Shown here in pieces: positions 26,259 through 35,913 of a DNA stretch of 64,000 nucleotides. The DNA comes from Chitinispirillaceae bacterium (GTDB lineage Bacteria; Fibrobacterota; Chitinivibrionia; Chitinivibrionales; Chitinispirillaceae). A program made the position numbers and the translations under genes. Each line of letters opens with the position of its first letter. Positions within the stretch are counted from its first letter, which is position 1. The notes under the pieces were generated by a model that did no database searches, was not told the DNA's origin, and saw nothing but the letters and a program-made list of their open reading frames with translations. Location of the stretch: positions 1-64,000 of the forward strand of contig JAFGDP010000140.1 of assembly GCA_016932075.1 (NCBI GenBank). The letters are read 5' to 3'.

Positions 26259-27440
26259 TCAGGTCCTTGTTGTTTCGCGCGGGTTACCGTTGGTCTTTGC
26301 CGCGAGTATGAAGCCGATGATAATAAACGCAATGATGGAATGGACAAGAATGACGATTGAAAGCTGTGCGGGTGCGAGGAACATAACAATCGCCTCAAGA
26401 CCGAAGCTTACCGATACCGCGAAAAAAATCATTGCCGACATCGTCTTTGAATACCCAAGCGTGAGAAGACGGTGATGAAAATGGTCCCTGCCTGTATAGG
26501 CCAGCCACTGCCCGACGCTCTTCACTTCACCGGTCGCGATCCTGATCACCGTGGTCATCGTCATGTCGAATATCAGCACGCTCATGATAAGCACCGGTAC
26601 CAGAATATCGGCCATGCTTTCCCTGCCCCAGTCGCCCATGATGGCAAAACTCGCCAGGAGGAATCCAAGAAAGGTCGCCCCGCTGTCGCCCAGAAAAACA
26701 AGCGCGCTCCTCCCCGGTCTGAAATTGTATAGAAAAAAAGCAAGACTCGACCCGGTCAATGCGACCGCCAGAAACATGAGATAGTACTGGTGCGATATCA
26801 GCGCGATGATCGCGAAAAATATCGAATAAATCATTGAGGTTCCTGCTGCCAGGCCATCCATGCCGTCGATGAAATTCATGGAGTTGGTAATACCGATAAG
26901 CCATATAAGGGTGATGATGGCTTCGGTATAGATTCCGCCCAGCCAGTCCGGGACAAAAGAGATGCGTACGTCAAATGCGATAAGCAGGGCGGCAGCACCC
27001 ACCTGGGCAAGCAACCGTACCCACGCAGGCAGGGAGAAACGGTCATCCAGTAATCCCACAAATAACACGGCCGAACTGCTTACCAGGATTGCCTTCATCT
27101 GCACGGAAAAATGGAAATTGATAAGGATACAGGCGATAAACGCACAGTAGATAGCACAACCGCCGGTCAGAGGTGTTGGATGTTCATGGTGCTTTCGTCC
27201 GCTGTCAGGGGTATCGATAAGCCCGGTCTTTTTTCCCAGCCCTATGAACACCGGGACCAGCACAAAACAGAAAAGAAAACTGCACAAAAACAGGTAGATC
27301 CAGTAGGACTGGAGCGTACGTCCCGCCACGTTCTGTACCCACGGCAGGAAAAGGGCGACGATACCCAGAGCCGCGGCAAACATCGGCGTGGTTAGAAACA
27401 AACGTTGTCGGCCTTGGGCAATCGCGTTTACCTTCGCCAT
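26259..27440 (-). CDS. WecA-type undecaprenyl-phosphate sugar-1-phosphate transferase
   Basis: A 393-residue membrane protein with about 11 helices of the MraY/WecA family, which starts glycan synthesis by placing a sugar-1-phosphate on undecaprenyl phosphate. Motifs include GRKHHEHPTPLTGG, LVGLLDDRF, NSMNFIDGMDGLAAG, FLGDSGATFLGF and the C-terminal HFHHRLLTLG. First gene of the long exopolysaccharide operon, with GAAAGGTG about 10 nt before the ATG. Confidence 0.93.
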   Translation of the reverse strand: MAKVNAIAQGRQRLFLTTPMFAAALGIVALFLPWVQNVAGRTLQSYWIYLFLCSFLFCFVLVPVFIGLGKKTGLIDTPDSGRKHHEHPTPLTGGCAIYCAFIACILINFHFSVQMKAILVSSSAVLFVGLLDDRFSLPAWVRLLAQVGAAALLIAFDVRISFVPDWLGGIYTEAIITLIWLIGITNSMNFIDGMDGLAAGTSMIYSIFFAIIALISHQYYLMFLAVALTGSSLAFFLYNFRPGRSALVFLGDSGATFLGFLLASFAIMGDWGRESMADILVPVLIMSVLIFDMTMTTVIRIATGEVKSVGQWLAYTGRDHFHHRLLTLGYSKTMSAMIFFAVSVSFGLEAIVMFLAPAQLSIVILVHSIIAFIIIGFILAAKTNGNPRETTRT

Positions 27441-27467
27441 TACTGCGACACACCTTTCAAACCGGTC

Positions 27468-28097
27468 TTACAGTGGTAAAAACATCCGTAGAGAACAAAA
27501 CGCTTCGGCAAAAGGGATTCTGCACTGCGTCCCCCTGAAGATGGCCGTGGCTTTTGCAATATCAAGGATCGACTGTTCCTGAATATTGGTCCGTCGCACC
27601 TGTGATTTATGGCACGAAAGGCTCTTGAACTTCTGTTGCAGGCTGTCGCTGATATCAACAAACACATTCGGCTCGAAATCAAACGCGGTCGGGCCCTCGT
27701 AGAAAAAAACATTGGGTACGTTCCTGGTCGCCGCGACGGTACAGGTTGCGACATGACGGTGGTCCTGGTGCGTATCCTTTCCCTGGTGCACGAACACATG
27801 CGTCGGCGCGACCTCCTTAACAACACCCTCAATTGATGCGATGACGTTCTTGTAGAACGGCAGGTGGGTGTCGGTAAAACCGCCCCAGAATACCTGCTGC
27901 ACTCCGAGTACCTTCACCGACGCAAGCTGCTCTTTCTTCCTAATAATCGGATCTCCACCAGCACTTCCGTCGGTCAAAACGAGCATGAACACCTTATGGC
28001 CCTGCTTGCTCAGGAGGCGAATGGTGCCGCCGCAGCCGAACTCAATGTCATCAGGATGTGATCCAATGGCAAGTATGGTTTTGCCTTTTTCTTTCAT
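27468..28097 (-). CDS. PIG-L family N-acetylglucosaminyl deacetylase-like protein
   Basis: A 209-residue zinc-dependent deacetylase-type protein. The N-terminal motif ILAIGSHPDDIEFGCGG supplies the metal-binding His and Asp residues, and HQDHRHVATCTVAATR gives the third ligand. The family deacetylates GlcNAc-containing glycolipids, thiol conjugates or nucleotide sugars. GAGGAG lies 6 nt before the ATG. It precedes the WecA-type gene by 27 bp in the same direction, so deacetylation of the first sugar is plausible. Confidence 0.9.
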   Translation of the reverse strand: MKEKGKTILAIGSHPDDIEFGCGGTIRLLSKQGHKVFMLVLTDGSAGGDPIIRKKEQLASVKVLGVQQVFWGGFTDTHLPFYKNVIASIEGVVKEVAPTHVFVHQGKDTHQDHRHVATCTVAATRNVPNVFFYEGPTAFDFEPNVFVDISDSLQQKFKSLSCHKSQVRRTNIQEQSILDIAKATAIFRGTQCRIPFAEAFCSLRMFLPL

Positions 28098-28275
28098 TAC
28101 GTCTCCTCTGACCTGTGGTACCGCCCGCCGTTGCGGGCCTACCCCTCCCTGCCCTTAGCAATAGGGCAATCCTGACGTGGATGCTTGACGATGCGACCGC
28201 TTCGGGTCAGGCACGCTTCATCGCGCTGTTAGACAAGCAGATATTCCTGCTGCCTGATAAACAACTTGAGATAAA

Positions 28276-28302
28276 TTGACTAACTTAATGTAATCATATT
28301 AA
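28276..28302 (+). promoter_or_regulatory. A/T-rich region with possible promoter for the GT4 gene
   Basis: TTGACT (28276-28281) is followed by an A/T-rich run holding TATTAA (28297-28302, 15-bp spacing) and other -10-like hexamers. The gap 28098-28342 also has small G/C hairpins near 28127-28141 and 28195-28208. No gene is seen in this gap. Confidence 0.3.
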
Positions 28303-28342
28303 ACTATATTTGACTTCAACCGTCAAGTGTTTAATTGTCGCC

Positions 28343-29443
28343 ATGAACGTCGGCTTCGTTTTCAATCATTCTTCCATTATCGGCGGCGGAGAAATCAGCT
28401 TTCTCGAGTTGGTTAAAACCTTCCGTACGGGTAGAGACGTGACTCCGGTTGCCATAGTCCCGGGAAGCGGAGAGATTCAAGAACGTCTTTCCGCGAGTAA
28501 TGTTACAACGGCGATTTTCGGTTTCCCGCATGTCTCCTTTCTGTCGCTGGTTTCCTTTCCTAAACAGACCATCCTTCTGGCCCGCCTTTTTAACGAGCAT
28601 GCCCTTGATCTCGTTCATGTGAACGGCGCCCGAAGCATGCTGTACGCAGGACCGGCTGCCAGGCGAGCCTCTATTCCGTGTGTGTGGCACAACCGGGTGC
28701 TCCGCCGCGACCCGCTGCTCGACCGCTTTCGCAGCCGCTATGCTGCGAGGGTAATTGCCAACTCTCAGGCCGTGGCAAGTGCGCTGCAAAAAAAAGGCAT
28801 TGTTGCCACGGTCATCTACAATGGATTTGATCTTGATTCCATTCAGAAGCGGATGCCGCTCGATATCCGAAGGGAATTTCAGGTGGCGCCCGAGACGCCG
28901 GTCATCCTCGCGGTCGGACGGCTGTGCCCGCTGAAGGGATATGACGACCTGCTGGATTCGTGCGCCATCCTGTCATGGAAAAAAATACCCTATTTCTGCC
29001 TGATAGCCGGCAGATCAGTTCCCGGCAACGAGCATTATGTCCGGACACTGCTGAACAGGAAAGAAGCATGCGGACTTGCCGATGTCCATTTCGCGGGCTG
29101 GCGCGATGACGTTATACCGCTCATGAAATCCGCCACGGTCCTTGCTATCCCATCGCACGTTGAGTCATTCGGCCGCACCATTATCGAAGCCTGGGCTTGC
29201 GGACTTCCTGTTGTTTCGACAGACGCCGGTGGCCCGGCTGAAATCATACGCCATGGCGAAAACGGCATGCTTGTTCCGCCGAACGATCCAAAAACCCTTG
29301 CCGACGCGCTTGAGGAGATTCTTTCACATCCGGAAAAACAGGCCGCCCTGCGGACGGCAGGTTTGGCAAAAGCCCAGGAATTCAGCCTTCACCGCCAGTG
29401 CGAAAGCATCGCGGCACTGTACCGGGACATTCTTGGGAAATGA
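28343..29443 (+). CDS. GT4-family glycosyltransferase
   Basis: A 366-residue GT-B enzyme. The N-terminal region MNVGFVFNHSSIIGGGEISF is typical. The donor motif is VESFGRTIIEAWACGLPVVSTDAGGPAEI, given here only as a pattern with the usual E-x-F-G and G-G-x-x-E elements. The ATG at 28343 was chosen over a TTG at 28310, whose 11 extra residues look unrelated. It is divergent from the PIG-L gene, and a decayed GT2 follows it. Confidence 0.88.
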   Translation: MNVGFVFNHSSIIGGGEISFLELVKTFRTGRDVTPVAIVPGSGEIQERLSASNVTTAIFGFPHVSFLSLVSFPKQTILLARLFNEHALDLVHVNGARSMLYAGPAARRASIPCVWHNRVLRRDPLLDRFRSRYAARVIANSQAVASALQKKGIVATVIYNGFDLDSIQKRMPLDIRREFQVAPETPVILAVGRLCPLKGYDDLLDSCAILSWKKIPYFCLIAGRSVPGNEHYVRTLLNRKEACGLADVHFAGWRDDVIPLMKSATVLAIPSHVESFGRTIIEAWACGLPVVSTDAGGPAEIIRHGENGMLVPPNDPKTLADALEEILSHPEKQAALRTAGLAKAQEFSLHRQCESIAALYRDILGK

Positions 29444-29480
29444 GTTCACGCAACCTGAGAATTTACGCTGGCAGTGCCGT

Positions 29481-29721
29481 ATGACCGAAGACCGATTATC
29501 TACACACAGCCTCCACAACGCCGGAACATCCCCTGGTTTCCGTTATCATTATTTCAAAAGGAAACCATGACCGTGCCTTGCGGGCAATCGATTCGGTCTT
29601 GAAGGGTGACTACCCATCAAACAGACGGGAACTCATTGTCATCGAGGAGACCGATACGCCCGTGCCGTTCAATCATAGGGAATTGGATGCCAATAATTTT
29701 TTTGTGGTTTTGGACGTGTGA
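29481..29721 (+). pseudogene. Decayed GT2 glycosyltransferase fragment
   Basis: The frame starting at 29536 reads VSVIIISKGNHDRALRAI and continues through IVIEETDTPVP to a TGA at 29719. This matches the N-terminal 60 or so residues of GT2 enzymes such as the one at 15167-16195 (VSIIVISKDRH...VVVEEGDEP). It has no start codon in its own frame. An ATG at 29481 opens another frame reaching the same point, so a frameshift near 29535 is likely. Everything after the first strands of the fold is missing. Confidence 0.75.
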
Positions 29722-29781
29722 ATGAATGATTTTTTAGAGCACTACGGTATGGTCACATCAACGACCCGTCAATTCTTAATG

Positions 29782-29833
29782 CTATGCCATGATTGAGAAT
29801 CTGATGAATAATCCCTTCATGGCATAGAGGTGG
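29782..29833 (+). promoter_or_regulatory. Stem-loop abutting the ribosome-binding site of the RRM gene
   Basis: The arms CTATGCCATG (29782-29791) and CATGGCATAG (29818-29827) are perfect 10-bp inverted repeats with a 26-nt loop. The Shine-Dalgarno-like GAGGTGG starts at the last base of the stem (29827-29833), 10 nt before the ATG at 29844. Folding would bring the ribosome-binding site against a stable stem, a layout suited to temperature or protein-based translational control. Confidence 0.55.
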
Positions 29834-29843
29834 TTTGAAGCGT

Positions 29844-30137
29844 ATGAACATTTATGTCGGCAATCTTTCGTTTGATGCCATGGAGGACGATGTTCGGCAG
29901 CTTTTTGCTGCGTACGGTGATGTATCGACGGTTTCCATCCTGACCGATAAATTTACCGGCAGGTCGCGGGGATTCGGTTTCGTCGAAATGCCGCAGGACG
30001 ATCAGGCACAGGCGGCAATTCAGAACCTCAACGGCAAGGAATGCATGGGCAGGGCCCTTACCGTCAATGAGGCCAGACCGAAGAGCGAACGGCCCCGTGG
30101 CGGCCGCGGCGGAGGCGGACACCGAAAAAGCTGGTAG
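29844..30137 (+). CDS. RRM-domain RNA-binding protein
   Basis: A 97-residue protein with one RNA-recognition motif. RNP2 is NIYVGNLSF at the N-terminus, RNP1 is [10 protein letters not shown] near residue 45, and a Gly/Arg-rich tail (RGGRGGGGH) follows. These small Rbp-type proteins bind single-stranded RNA and are often cold-inducible. The ATG at 29844 was chosen because GAGGTGG lies 10 nt upstream; a TTG at 29835 is too close to it. A strong terminator follows at 30169, so it is a single-gene transcript. Confidence 0.93.
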   Translation: MNIYVGNLSFDAMEDDVRQLFAAYGDVSTVSILTDKFTGRSRGFGFVEMPQDDQAQAAIQNLNGKECMGRALTVNEARPKSERPRGGRGGGGHRKSW

Positions 30138-30168
30138 ATGGTTTCTCTCGTTTCATCAGAAATTAAAG

Positions 30169-30199
30169 GCGGCGGCACCCTGTCCGCCGCTTTTCATTT
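30169..30199 (+). terminator. Intrinsic terminator after the RRM gene
   Basis: GCGGCGG (30169-30175) pairs with CCGCCGC (30184-30190) around an 8-nt loop, followed by TTTTCATTT. It ends 16 bp before the next + strand gene. Confidence 0.75.
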
Positions 30200-30214
30200 G
30201 GAGAAAAATATGCC

Positions 30215-31348
30215 ATGCCGTATCTGACCATCGATGCCCTTCCCCTTCTGGAAAGAGGCGGCATCACGAATTACGTGACCCCTTTTGCATGCGAGCTTGT
30301 CAGGCAAGCTGCTCCCTCATTTTCGCCGGAACTCCTTTTCCGCACCGGTTCTTTCGGTAAAAGAAAAAAGGCGATGGACAGGGTTCTGGCGTCGCCGCCC
30401 TTTTCCGGTGTCCCCGCCCGTTCGCTCGCCATACCCGACGCTCTGGCGTCGCTTCTCTGGGAACAGGGGCGCGGCATTGCCAAGCGAAGTCCGGAAGGGG
30501 GTGACCTTTTTATCGCAACAACGGAACTGGTGCCGCGATCCAAGACGATCGTGGTCGGCCATATCGTGTACGACATTGTTCCGCTCATGATTCCGGAAAA
30601 ATTTTCCTTTGACCAGGAACGGTACAAACTCGATGTCTTCAACCGTCTCATACGATCCGACTTCGTCATTGCCATCTCAGAAACAACCAAAAGGGACCTT
30701 GTCAATTACTTCAATTACCCGTCCCAAAACATCACGGTGGTATATCCTGGGTGCCCTGCGCACAACGCTTCGGTCACGGTTCAGGAAAACGACCGGCAGC
30801 GACCGTTCATCCTTTCGATCGGCGCTTTGGCCCCCAATAAAAACATTGACGGGATTGTCCGGGTTTTCGCGCGATGCATAAAGGAACACCGGCTTGATTA
30901 TGACCTGGTGCTCGTGGGAAAGGATTTCTGCGGGCAGGCATACTGGAGAGACCTGACGGCATCTCTTGACATTTCAAATCGCGTTCATTTCCACCACTGG
31001 GTGAGCAATGAGAAACGCGAATACCTTCTTTCCCGCGCCGTCATGCTCTGGCAGTTCTCCTGGTATGAGGGGTTCGGGCTTCCGGTGCTGGAGGCCGCGG
31101 CCCGAGGCACACCGGTGCTGTATGCGAACCGGGGATCGCTTGCCGAGATCCTGCGCAACCCTGATCAGGAAATCGATCCGGCGCACGAGGAGCAGAGCGC
31201 CTTAAAAGCGGCCTCGGTGCTGCAGTCGCCCCGGACACTCGAGACATGGAAACAGCACGGGCTTAAGCGAGCGGCACTCTTTTCATGGGAGCGTTCGATA
31301 CAAGCGTTTTTATCATGGTACCGGGAATTCGATCATGGAAAAACATGA
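30215..31348 (+). CDS. GT4-family glycosyltransferase
   Basis: A 377-residue GT-B enzyme of the mannosyltransferase-like GT4 group. The N-terminus is YLTIDALPLLERGGITNYV. Motifs include HIVYDIVPLMIPEKF in the acceptor region, ILSIGALAPNKNIDGIVR at the domain border and WYEGFGLPVLEAAARGTPV in the donor site. It lies just after the RRM terminator. Its partners may be the methyltransferase and GT9 genes convergent to it. Confidence 0.9.
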   Translation: MPYLTIDALPLLERGGITNYVTPFACELVRQAAPSFSPELLFRTGSFGKRKKAMDRVLASPPFSGVPARSLAIPDALASLLWEQGRGIAKRSPEGGDLFIATTELVPRSKTIVVGHIVYDIVPLMIPEKFSFDQERYKLDVFNRLIRSDFVIAISETTKRDLVNYFNYPSQNITVVYPGCPAHNASVTVQENDRQRPFILSIGALAPNKNIDGIVRVFARCIKEHRLDYDLVLVGKDFCGQAYWRDLTASLDISNRVHFHHWVSNEKREYLLSRAVMLWQFSWYEGFGLPVLEAAARGTPVLYANRGSLAEILRNPDQEIDPAHEEQSALKAASVLQSPRTLETWKQHGLKRAALFSWERSIQAFLSWYREFDHGKT

Positions 31349-31417
31349 TCCGCCGAAAAAAAACACCGGGCCGGTAAACAGGCGGTGGCGACCGGTACCA
31401 TAGGGCGGGACTATTCC

Positions 31418-32317
31418 CTATTCCCTCTTTTCAGCGGCGATCCATATCGTATCATACACATTCACGCCGCTCACCCTGTATACCAGGAGCGATAGACGAT
31501 AATAGAAACTCTCGAACAGGCTTCCGGGAAAAGACGCCACATAAAAAGGATCAAGCGACGCTTCGGCAACAGCAAACCCCTGCTTTTCAAGCGTCCGGCA
31601 GAGCGTGGCATCGGTGAAATGTGACAGATGAATTTCATCATGGAGTTCACTGAATTCGATTCTGGAAAAACCATAGGAACCGTATTTTTTGAACCGCGCA
31701 ACACCCGCAACCTTGAGTGTTTTTTTAACAACGGTTTTCAAACGACGGCGCAACGAAAAGAGTTCGTTCGGTACGGCGATAAAAAGCATACCCCCGGTCT
31801 GCAGGAGGTCGCGACACCTGCGCAAAAACGGTAAAGGATACGGTACATGCTCAAGCACGTGGAAGAGGGTTATCACCGAGAAACGCTCACCCTTGAAATC
31901 GACGCTTTCAATGCTCCCTTCCCGGAGCTCCTGCCCGTATCGCCCGCGTGCGATCGCGCACGCGCTCGTCGAAAGCTCGGTGCCGGCAACAGAATTGAAA
32001 TGCTTTTTCGCATGCACGAGAAACTGGCCGATCCCCGCACCCACGTCAAGAAGCGATCCGCCGGATCTGCGGTTAAGAATTTTTTTAAGCCGTCTGTTCC
32101 AGAGGCGATCCCGAAGCTTTTCACGGGCAATCCAGTGATCGTATTTGTCCATGCTTGAGTAGTAGGCCTGAAGCGCCTCGAGGGTCGGCCGAGGATTATC
32201 CAGAACAATCCCGCACGCCGTGCAGCAACAGAGATTGATCGCGCGGTCAACGATCGCAAGCTTTGTCGCGTCGCAGAGAGGGCAGGCGTCAAGACGTTCG
32301 GTATCGTTATTTATCAT
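31418..32317 (-). CDS. SAM-dependent methyltransferase with zinc ribbon
   Basis: A 299-residue class I methyltransferase of the same architecture as the one at 11540-12511. N-terminal Cys pairs (CPLCD, CTACG) are followed by SLLDVGAGIGQFLVHA and FHVLEHVPYPLPFLRR. The start at 32317 was picked because an upstream ATG at 32341 adds only eight residues. It lies 184 bp downstream of the GT9 gene in the same direction. Likely a sugar or lipid-linked-glycan methyltransferase. Confidence 0.87.
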   Translation of the reverse strand: MINNDTERLDACPLCDATKLAIVDRAINLCCCTACGIVLDNPRPTLEALQAYYSSMDKYDHWIAREKLRDRLWNRRLKKILNRRSGGSLLDVGAGIGQFLVHAKKHFNSVAGTELSTSACAIARGRYGQELREGSIESVDFKGERFSVITLFHVLEHVPYPLPFLRRCRDLLQTGGMLFIAVPNELFSLRRRLKTVVKKTLKVAGVARFKKYGSYGFSRIEFSELHDEIHLSHFTDATLCRTLEKQGFAVAEASLDPFYVASFPGSLFESFYYRLSLLVYRVSGVNVYDTIWIAAEKRE

Positions 32318-32500
32318 GGTCACCACTGGACATTGCTGCACCCTTTGGCCGCCGAACCTCCTGCAACAATGCTCTCTTTCAACCGGCGTATCTTTGAGGA
32401 AAACGGGCGTCGGCGCGACCGTCGCTCCTCATAGCGGACATTGTTCACCCCCATCCACGACAACAGCATTGGTTGGTCCCCGGCCCATTTGTTCCCTTCG

Positions 32501-33553
32501 TCACGTCTTTTCAATATGCAGGTCATGCAGCTCCATCGAGACACGGTTAGCAACCAGATCCACCGGTATCTGCTGCATGCAATCATGAGACGCGCACCCG
32601 GTACTTTTTTTCCTGAAATTGTAACAGGACGTACAGCCCGCAACAGGAGTAATGATAACATGGTGGTCACCCCATGGCGCTGTTTTTTGCGGCCGCGTCG
32701 GACCGAACAGCGCAATAACCCTGCATCCTGCTGCAGCGGCAAGGTGCATGGGTCCCGTGTCACCACCGATAAACAGGGTGCAGTATTTCATCGCCTCAAA
32801 GGTCTCCTGCACCGACAGGCTGCCAGCAACACTGCGGCATTGCGCTCCCATCTTTCGGGCCGCAGACGAAGACTCGCCCATTTCATCCCTGCCGCCGAAC
32901 AGAACGACCTGCGCTTCATACGTCTCGATTATTTCTTTCCCCAAGGCGATAAACCGGTCTGACGGCCACCGTTTGTAGGCCATGGCACTGCCGCTGCCCA
33001 GGTGCATTCCAACCACCGGATTGCGTCGGGAACAATGCTGCATGACCTCCGCAGCTCTTAACACGTCCTGTTCCGAAGTCCAGACGGTACATTGCTCAAT
33101 ACGGTCTACCGGCCCGACGACCGTTTCAGCGATTCTGGAATTCGCCACTACCTCGAGTTCGTTATCATGGTAGGGACAGGTGATGGTGTATAAAAATTTC
33201 CCTACGCTAAACGCTTCTCCCGCTCTGGTACGGGCACCGCTGACCATGCCGACCATACCGCAGAACAACGGATTCGTTCCACTTGAAGCAAACACAAGGT
33301 CAGGTCGAAGACTCCTGAGATCCCGGATCCTTGTGACGAGCGATCTGATACGGGGTTCTATCTCAATAATCTCACCAGTTTGGGGCTGTTTCTCGATGAC
33401 CTCCCGCGAACCACAGGGGGTAAGAAGGAAATGGTAACGGGCCTCTGGCCATGTTCTTGAAAGCTGAAGCAGTGCGGGTGTCATGAACAGCACATCGCCG
33501 ATCCCGCCAATGCATATGAAAAGGATGTTCCGCGGTGGTATAGGTAGCTTCAT
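32501..33553 (-). CDS. GT9-family heptosyltransferase-like protein
   Basis: A 350-residue protein of the ADP-heptose:LPS heptosyltransferase family (GT9). It begins ILFICIGGIGDVLFMTPAL, has VVGMHLGSGSAMAYKRWP in the middle and ends with FIGGDTGPMHLAAAAGCRVIALFGPT, the donor-binding signature. A Cys-rich C-terminus (CTSCYNF...CASHDC) is frequent in non-heptose GT9 members. Acts in LPS core or another surface glycan. Confidence 0.9.
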   Translation of the reverse strand: MKLPIPPRNILFICIGGIGDVLFMTPALLQLSRTWPEARYHFLLTPCGSREVIEKQPQTGEIIEIEPRIRSLVTRIRDLRSLRPDLVFASSGTNPLFCGMVGMVSGARTRAGEAFSVGKFLYTITCPYHDNELEVVANSRIAETVVGPVDRIEQCTVWTSEQDVLRAAEVMQHCSRRNPVVGMHLGSGSAMAYKRWPSDRFIALGKEIIETYEAQVVLFGGRDEMGESSSAARKMGAQCRSVAGSLSVQETFEAMKYCTLFIGGDTGPMHLAAAAGCRVIALFGPTRPQKTAPWGDHHVIITPVAGCTSCYNFRKKSTGCASHDCMQQIPVDLVANRVSMELHDLHIEKT

Positions 33554-33764
33554 AGCTCTCCAGTATCCAATTTATATCATGATGGCTCCATTTTTTCTAA
33601 GTGTTTTCCTCTTACCATCACTGTCCTGTCGATTTTCTTGCAATACCCATAATTCAAGTCGATCCGCAGTCTTTATCTGAAAGTATGGCAGTATCTCATA
33701 AAAAAAGCTATTTTCAGTTGATTTTACCTATACGTAGTATCAGTAAATAAAAGGAAGGATAGCT

Positions 33765-34883
33765 ATGATACGGGTCGGCTTTATCGGGTGGCGCGGCATG
33801 GTGGGGTCGGTACTCATGCAGCGGATGCTTGAAGAGAACGATTTCAACGGGTATGAACCGGTGTTCTTCACTACCTCGCAGGTTGGAGAAAAAGGGCCGG
33901 CAATAGGAGTGGATATTCCCCCGCTGCAGGATGCCTATGACCTGAAACTGCTTGCATCATTCGACATCCTCGTATCGTGCCAGGGCGGAGAGTACACCAA
34001 GGCAGTGCATGAAAAGCTCAGGAACGAAGGGTATGGCGGATACTGGATCGACGCGGCATCGGCGCTTCGCATGAACGAGTCGAGTGTCATCGTGCTTGAT
34101 CCGGTCAACAGGGACGTGATTGACAACGGCCTTGCTTCGGGCGTAAAGGATTATATCGGCGGCAACTGCACGGTCAGCCTTATGCTCATGGCCCTGGCCG
34201 GTCTCTTTAACCATGACCTTGTCGAGTGGATCACCTCCATGACCTATCAGGCGGCCTCAGGAGCCGGCGCGAAAAACATGATCGAACTCGTTCGCCAGAT
34301 GGCGCACCTTTCCGGAGCGACCGCGGCGTCATTGAAAAATCCGGCGACCTCGGCGCTCGAACTCGACCGGATCGTCACCGGCGAACTGCGAAGCGGAAAA
34401 ATACCCGCTAGTCAATTCGGCGCCCCTCTTGCCGCGAGTCTTATACCATGGATCGACAACCCCATGGAAAACGGCCAGACCCGTGAAGAATGGAAAGGAC
34501 AGGTCGAGACGAATAAGATTCTGGGAACGAACGTCACCATTCCGGTTGACGGCGTATGCGTCCGGGTCGGCGCCATGCGGTGTCACTGCCAGGGACTCAC
34601 GATCAAGCTTACCAAGGAAGTGCCGATTGACGAAATCAGCGCCCTGCTTTCCTCGGCTCATGAATGGGTGGATGTGGTACCCAACACCAGGGAAGCAACC
34701 CTCGCACAGCTTTCTCCGGCAGCCGTGTCAGGCTGTTTGACCGTTCCGGTCGGGCGGTTGCGCCGGATGACACTCGGACCGCAGTTTATTGCCGCATTCA
34801 CCGTAGGCGACCAGCTTCTCTGGGGTGCGGCAGAACCGGTTCGCAGGATACTCTCCATCGTGCTGGAGCATAGCAGGAAATAG
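33765..34883 (+). CDS. asd: Aspartate-semialdehyde dehydrogenase
   Basis: A 372-residue enzyme that reduces beta-aspartyl phosphate to aspartate semialdehyde on the way to lysine, diaminopimelate, threonine and methionine. It is of the proteobacterial (E. coli) type, shown by [18 protein letters not shown] and by catalytic Cys135 in [22 protein letters not shown] stands at proper distance before the ATG. The other steps of the pathway are not in view. It lies alone, divergent from the GT9 gene, with a 10-bp hairpin behind it. Confidence 0.97.
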   Translation: MIRVGFIGWRGMVGSVLMQRMLEENDFNGYEPVFFTTSQVGEKGPAIGVDIPPLQDAYDLKLLASFDILVSCQGGEYTKAVHEKLRNEGYGGYWIDAASALRMNESSVIVLDPVNRDVIDNGLASGVKDYIGGNCTVSLMLMALAGLFNHDLVEWITSMTYQAASGAGAKNMIELVRQMAHLSGATAASLKNPATSALELDRIVTGELRSGKIPASQFGAPLAASLIPWIDNPMENGQTREEWKGQVETNKILGTNVTIPVDGVCVRVGAMRCHCQGLTIKLTKEVPIDEISALLSSAHEWVDVVPNTREATLAQLSPAAVSGCLTVPVGRLRRMTLGPQFIAAFTVGDQLLWGAAEPVRRILSIVLEHSRK

Positions 34884-34907
34884 GCGCATTCCTTCGTACA
34901 GCGTCAC

Positions 34908-34933
34908 GGACCGGCCGGAATTGCGGCCGGTCC
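34908..34933. terminator. Strong hairpin after asd, without a T tract
   Basis: GGACCGGCCG (34908-34917) and CGGCCGGTCC (34924-34933) form a 10-bp perfect stem with loop GAATTG. No run of T follows on the + strand, so it is either a factor-assisted terminator or an mRNA 3'-end protector. The rest of the gap up to 35056 holds nothing else that can be supported. Confidence 0.4.
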
Positions 34934-35056
34934 GGTTCCAGTCGACGGTCCCGGTACCCATTATTGTCCGAAACACGCGGTCCCGGCACCTGGCCAGCGC
35001 AGCACCAGGACAGGAAGAGCAGAACGCATGCCGCGGCGGCTCCACAACGCGTCAAC

Positions 35057-35773
35057 CTATCGCTTTCGTGCCATGCAGAAAAGATAGCCGACATACCGAA
35101 AACCTTCCATCTGGTAAAACAGCTCAATTTCCCGCTTGAATGCCTGCCTGACCTTCAGATCTGCAAAAAATCCGGCACCCTCTTCCACCCGGCGCTTCAT
35201 ATGGGCATAGTAGTTGTCCCATCCGCTCGGCGGCACCAGACACATACAGCAGACATCGAATCCCGCTTCATCCACGAGTGACCGATAAGATGCCTCGGTC
35301 TCATAATGGTACATTTCATCATCAAAAAGAGCGCGTATTTCCTCTGGTGTTTTTTCGGAAATAAAAACAAGATCCGAAAAAGCCAGCCAGCCGCTCTCCG
35401 GAATCCAGGAATTGGCGAGCCGCAGGCCCGTCGGCCGTGCTATAAACGACAGAATGCCGCCTTCGGCAAGCACGAGATCAAAGGGCGTCTGCGCATAATC
35501 ACACGTGAGAATATCGGCGACCTCAAAGGTGATCAGGTGGCTGACCCGTTTGTCCAAGGAGATCCGGCGGCCCATTTCGACATTCTCGGCGTTCATGTCA
35601 ACGGCAGTAACCTTGCACCTAAAATCAGCTGCCAGCGTGCAGGCGGCTTCGCCGTACCCGCATCCCATATCGAGCACCCGGGAAGCGGGATTGACCCCTG
35701 CCATGCGCGCAGCGGCACGGGAATACTCCCTGCCAGCGGGTGAGGTGTAATTCGATGTGGGATCAACGACCAT
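35057..35773 (-). CDS. SAM-dependent methyltransferase
   Basis: A 238-residue class I methyltransferase with motif I VLDMGCGYGEAACTLA and an acidic VTAVDMNAENV motif II. The ATG at 35773 was chosen for the perfect AGGAGGT 5 nt upstream; a start at 35848 would add a non-conserved stretch. The substrate is not evident. It lies downstream of mraY in the same direction, with 140 bp between them. Confidence 0.85.
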   Translation of the reverse strand: MVVDPTSNYTSPAGREYSRAAARMAGVNPASRVLDMGCGYGEAACTLAADFRCKVTAVDMNAENVEMGRRISLDKRVSHLITFEVADILTCDYAQTPFDLVLAEGGILSFIARPTGLRLANSWIPESGWLAFSDLVFISEKTPEEIRALFDDEMYHYETEASYRSLVDEAGFDVCCMCLVPPSGWDNYYAHMKRRVEEGAGFFADLKVRQAFKREIELFYQMEGFRYVGYLFCMARKR

Positions 35774-35913
35774 GAATACCTCCTGGTAGTAAGGGGTCTT
35801 GTGCCCATGTCCTGAAGTAACGCGCGGGCACGATTGCTCCTGCACCACCCTTTCAGAGAGGGCAGAATCGGCACCGGTAACAGCACACCTGATACCGCGC
35901 CTAAATCTCAGGA

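Noticed and set aside
32320..32500. A short minus-strand frame between the GT9 and methyltransferase genes
   Set aside because: No ribosome-binding site, no recognisable family and a composition like a frame-shifted G/C-rich spacer. It could be a relic but cannot be supported.
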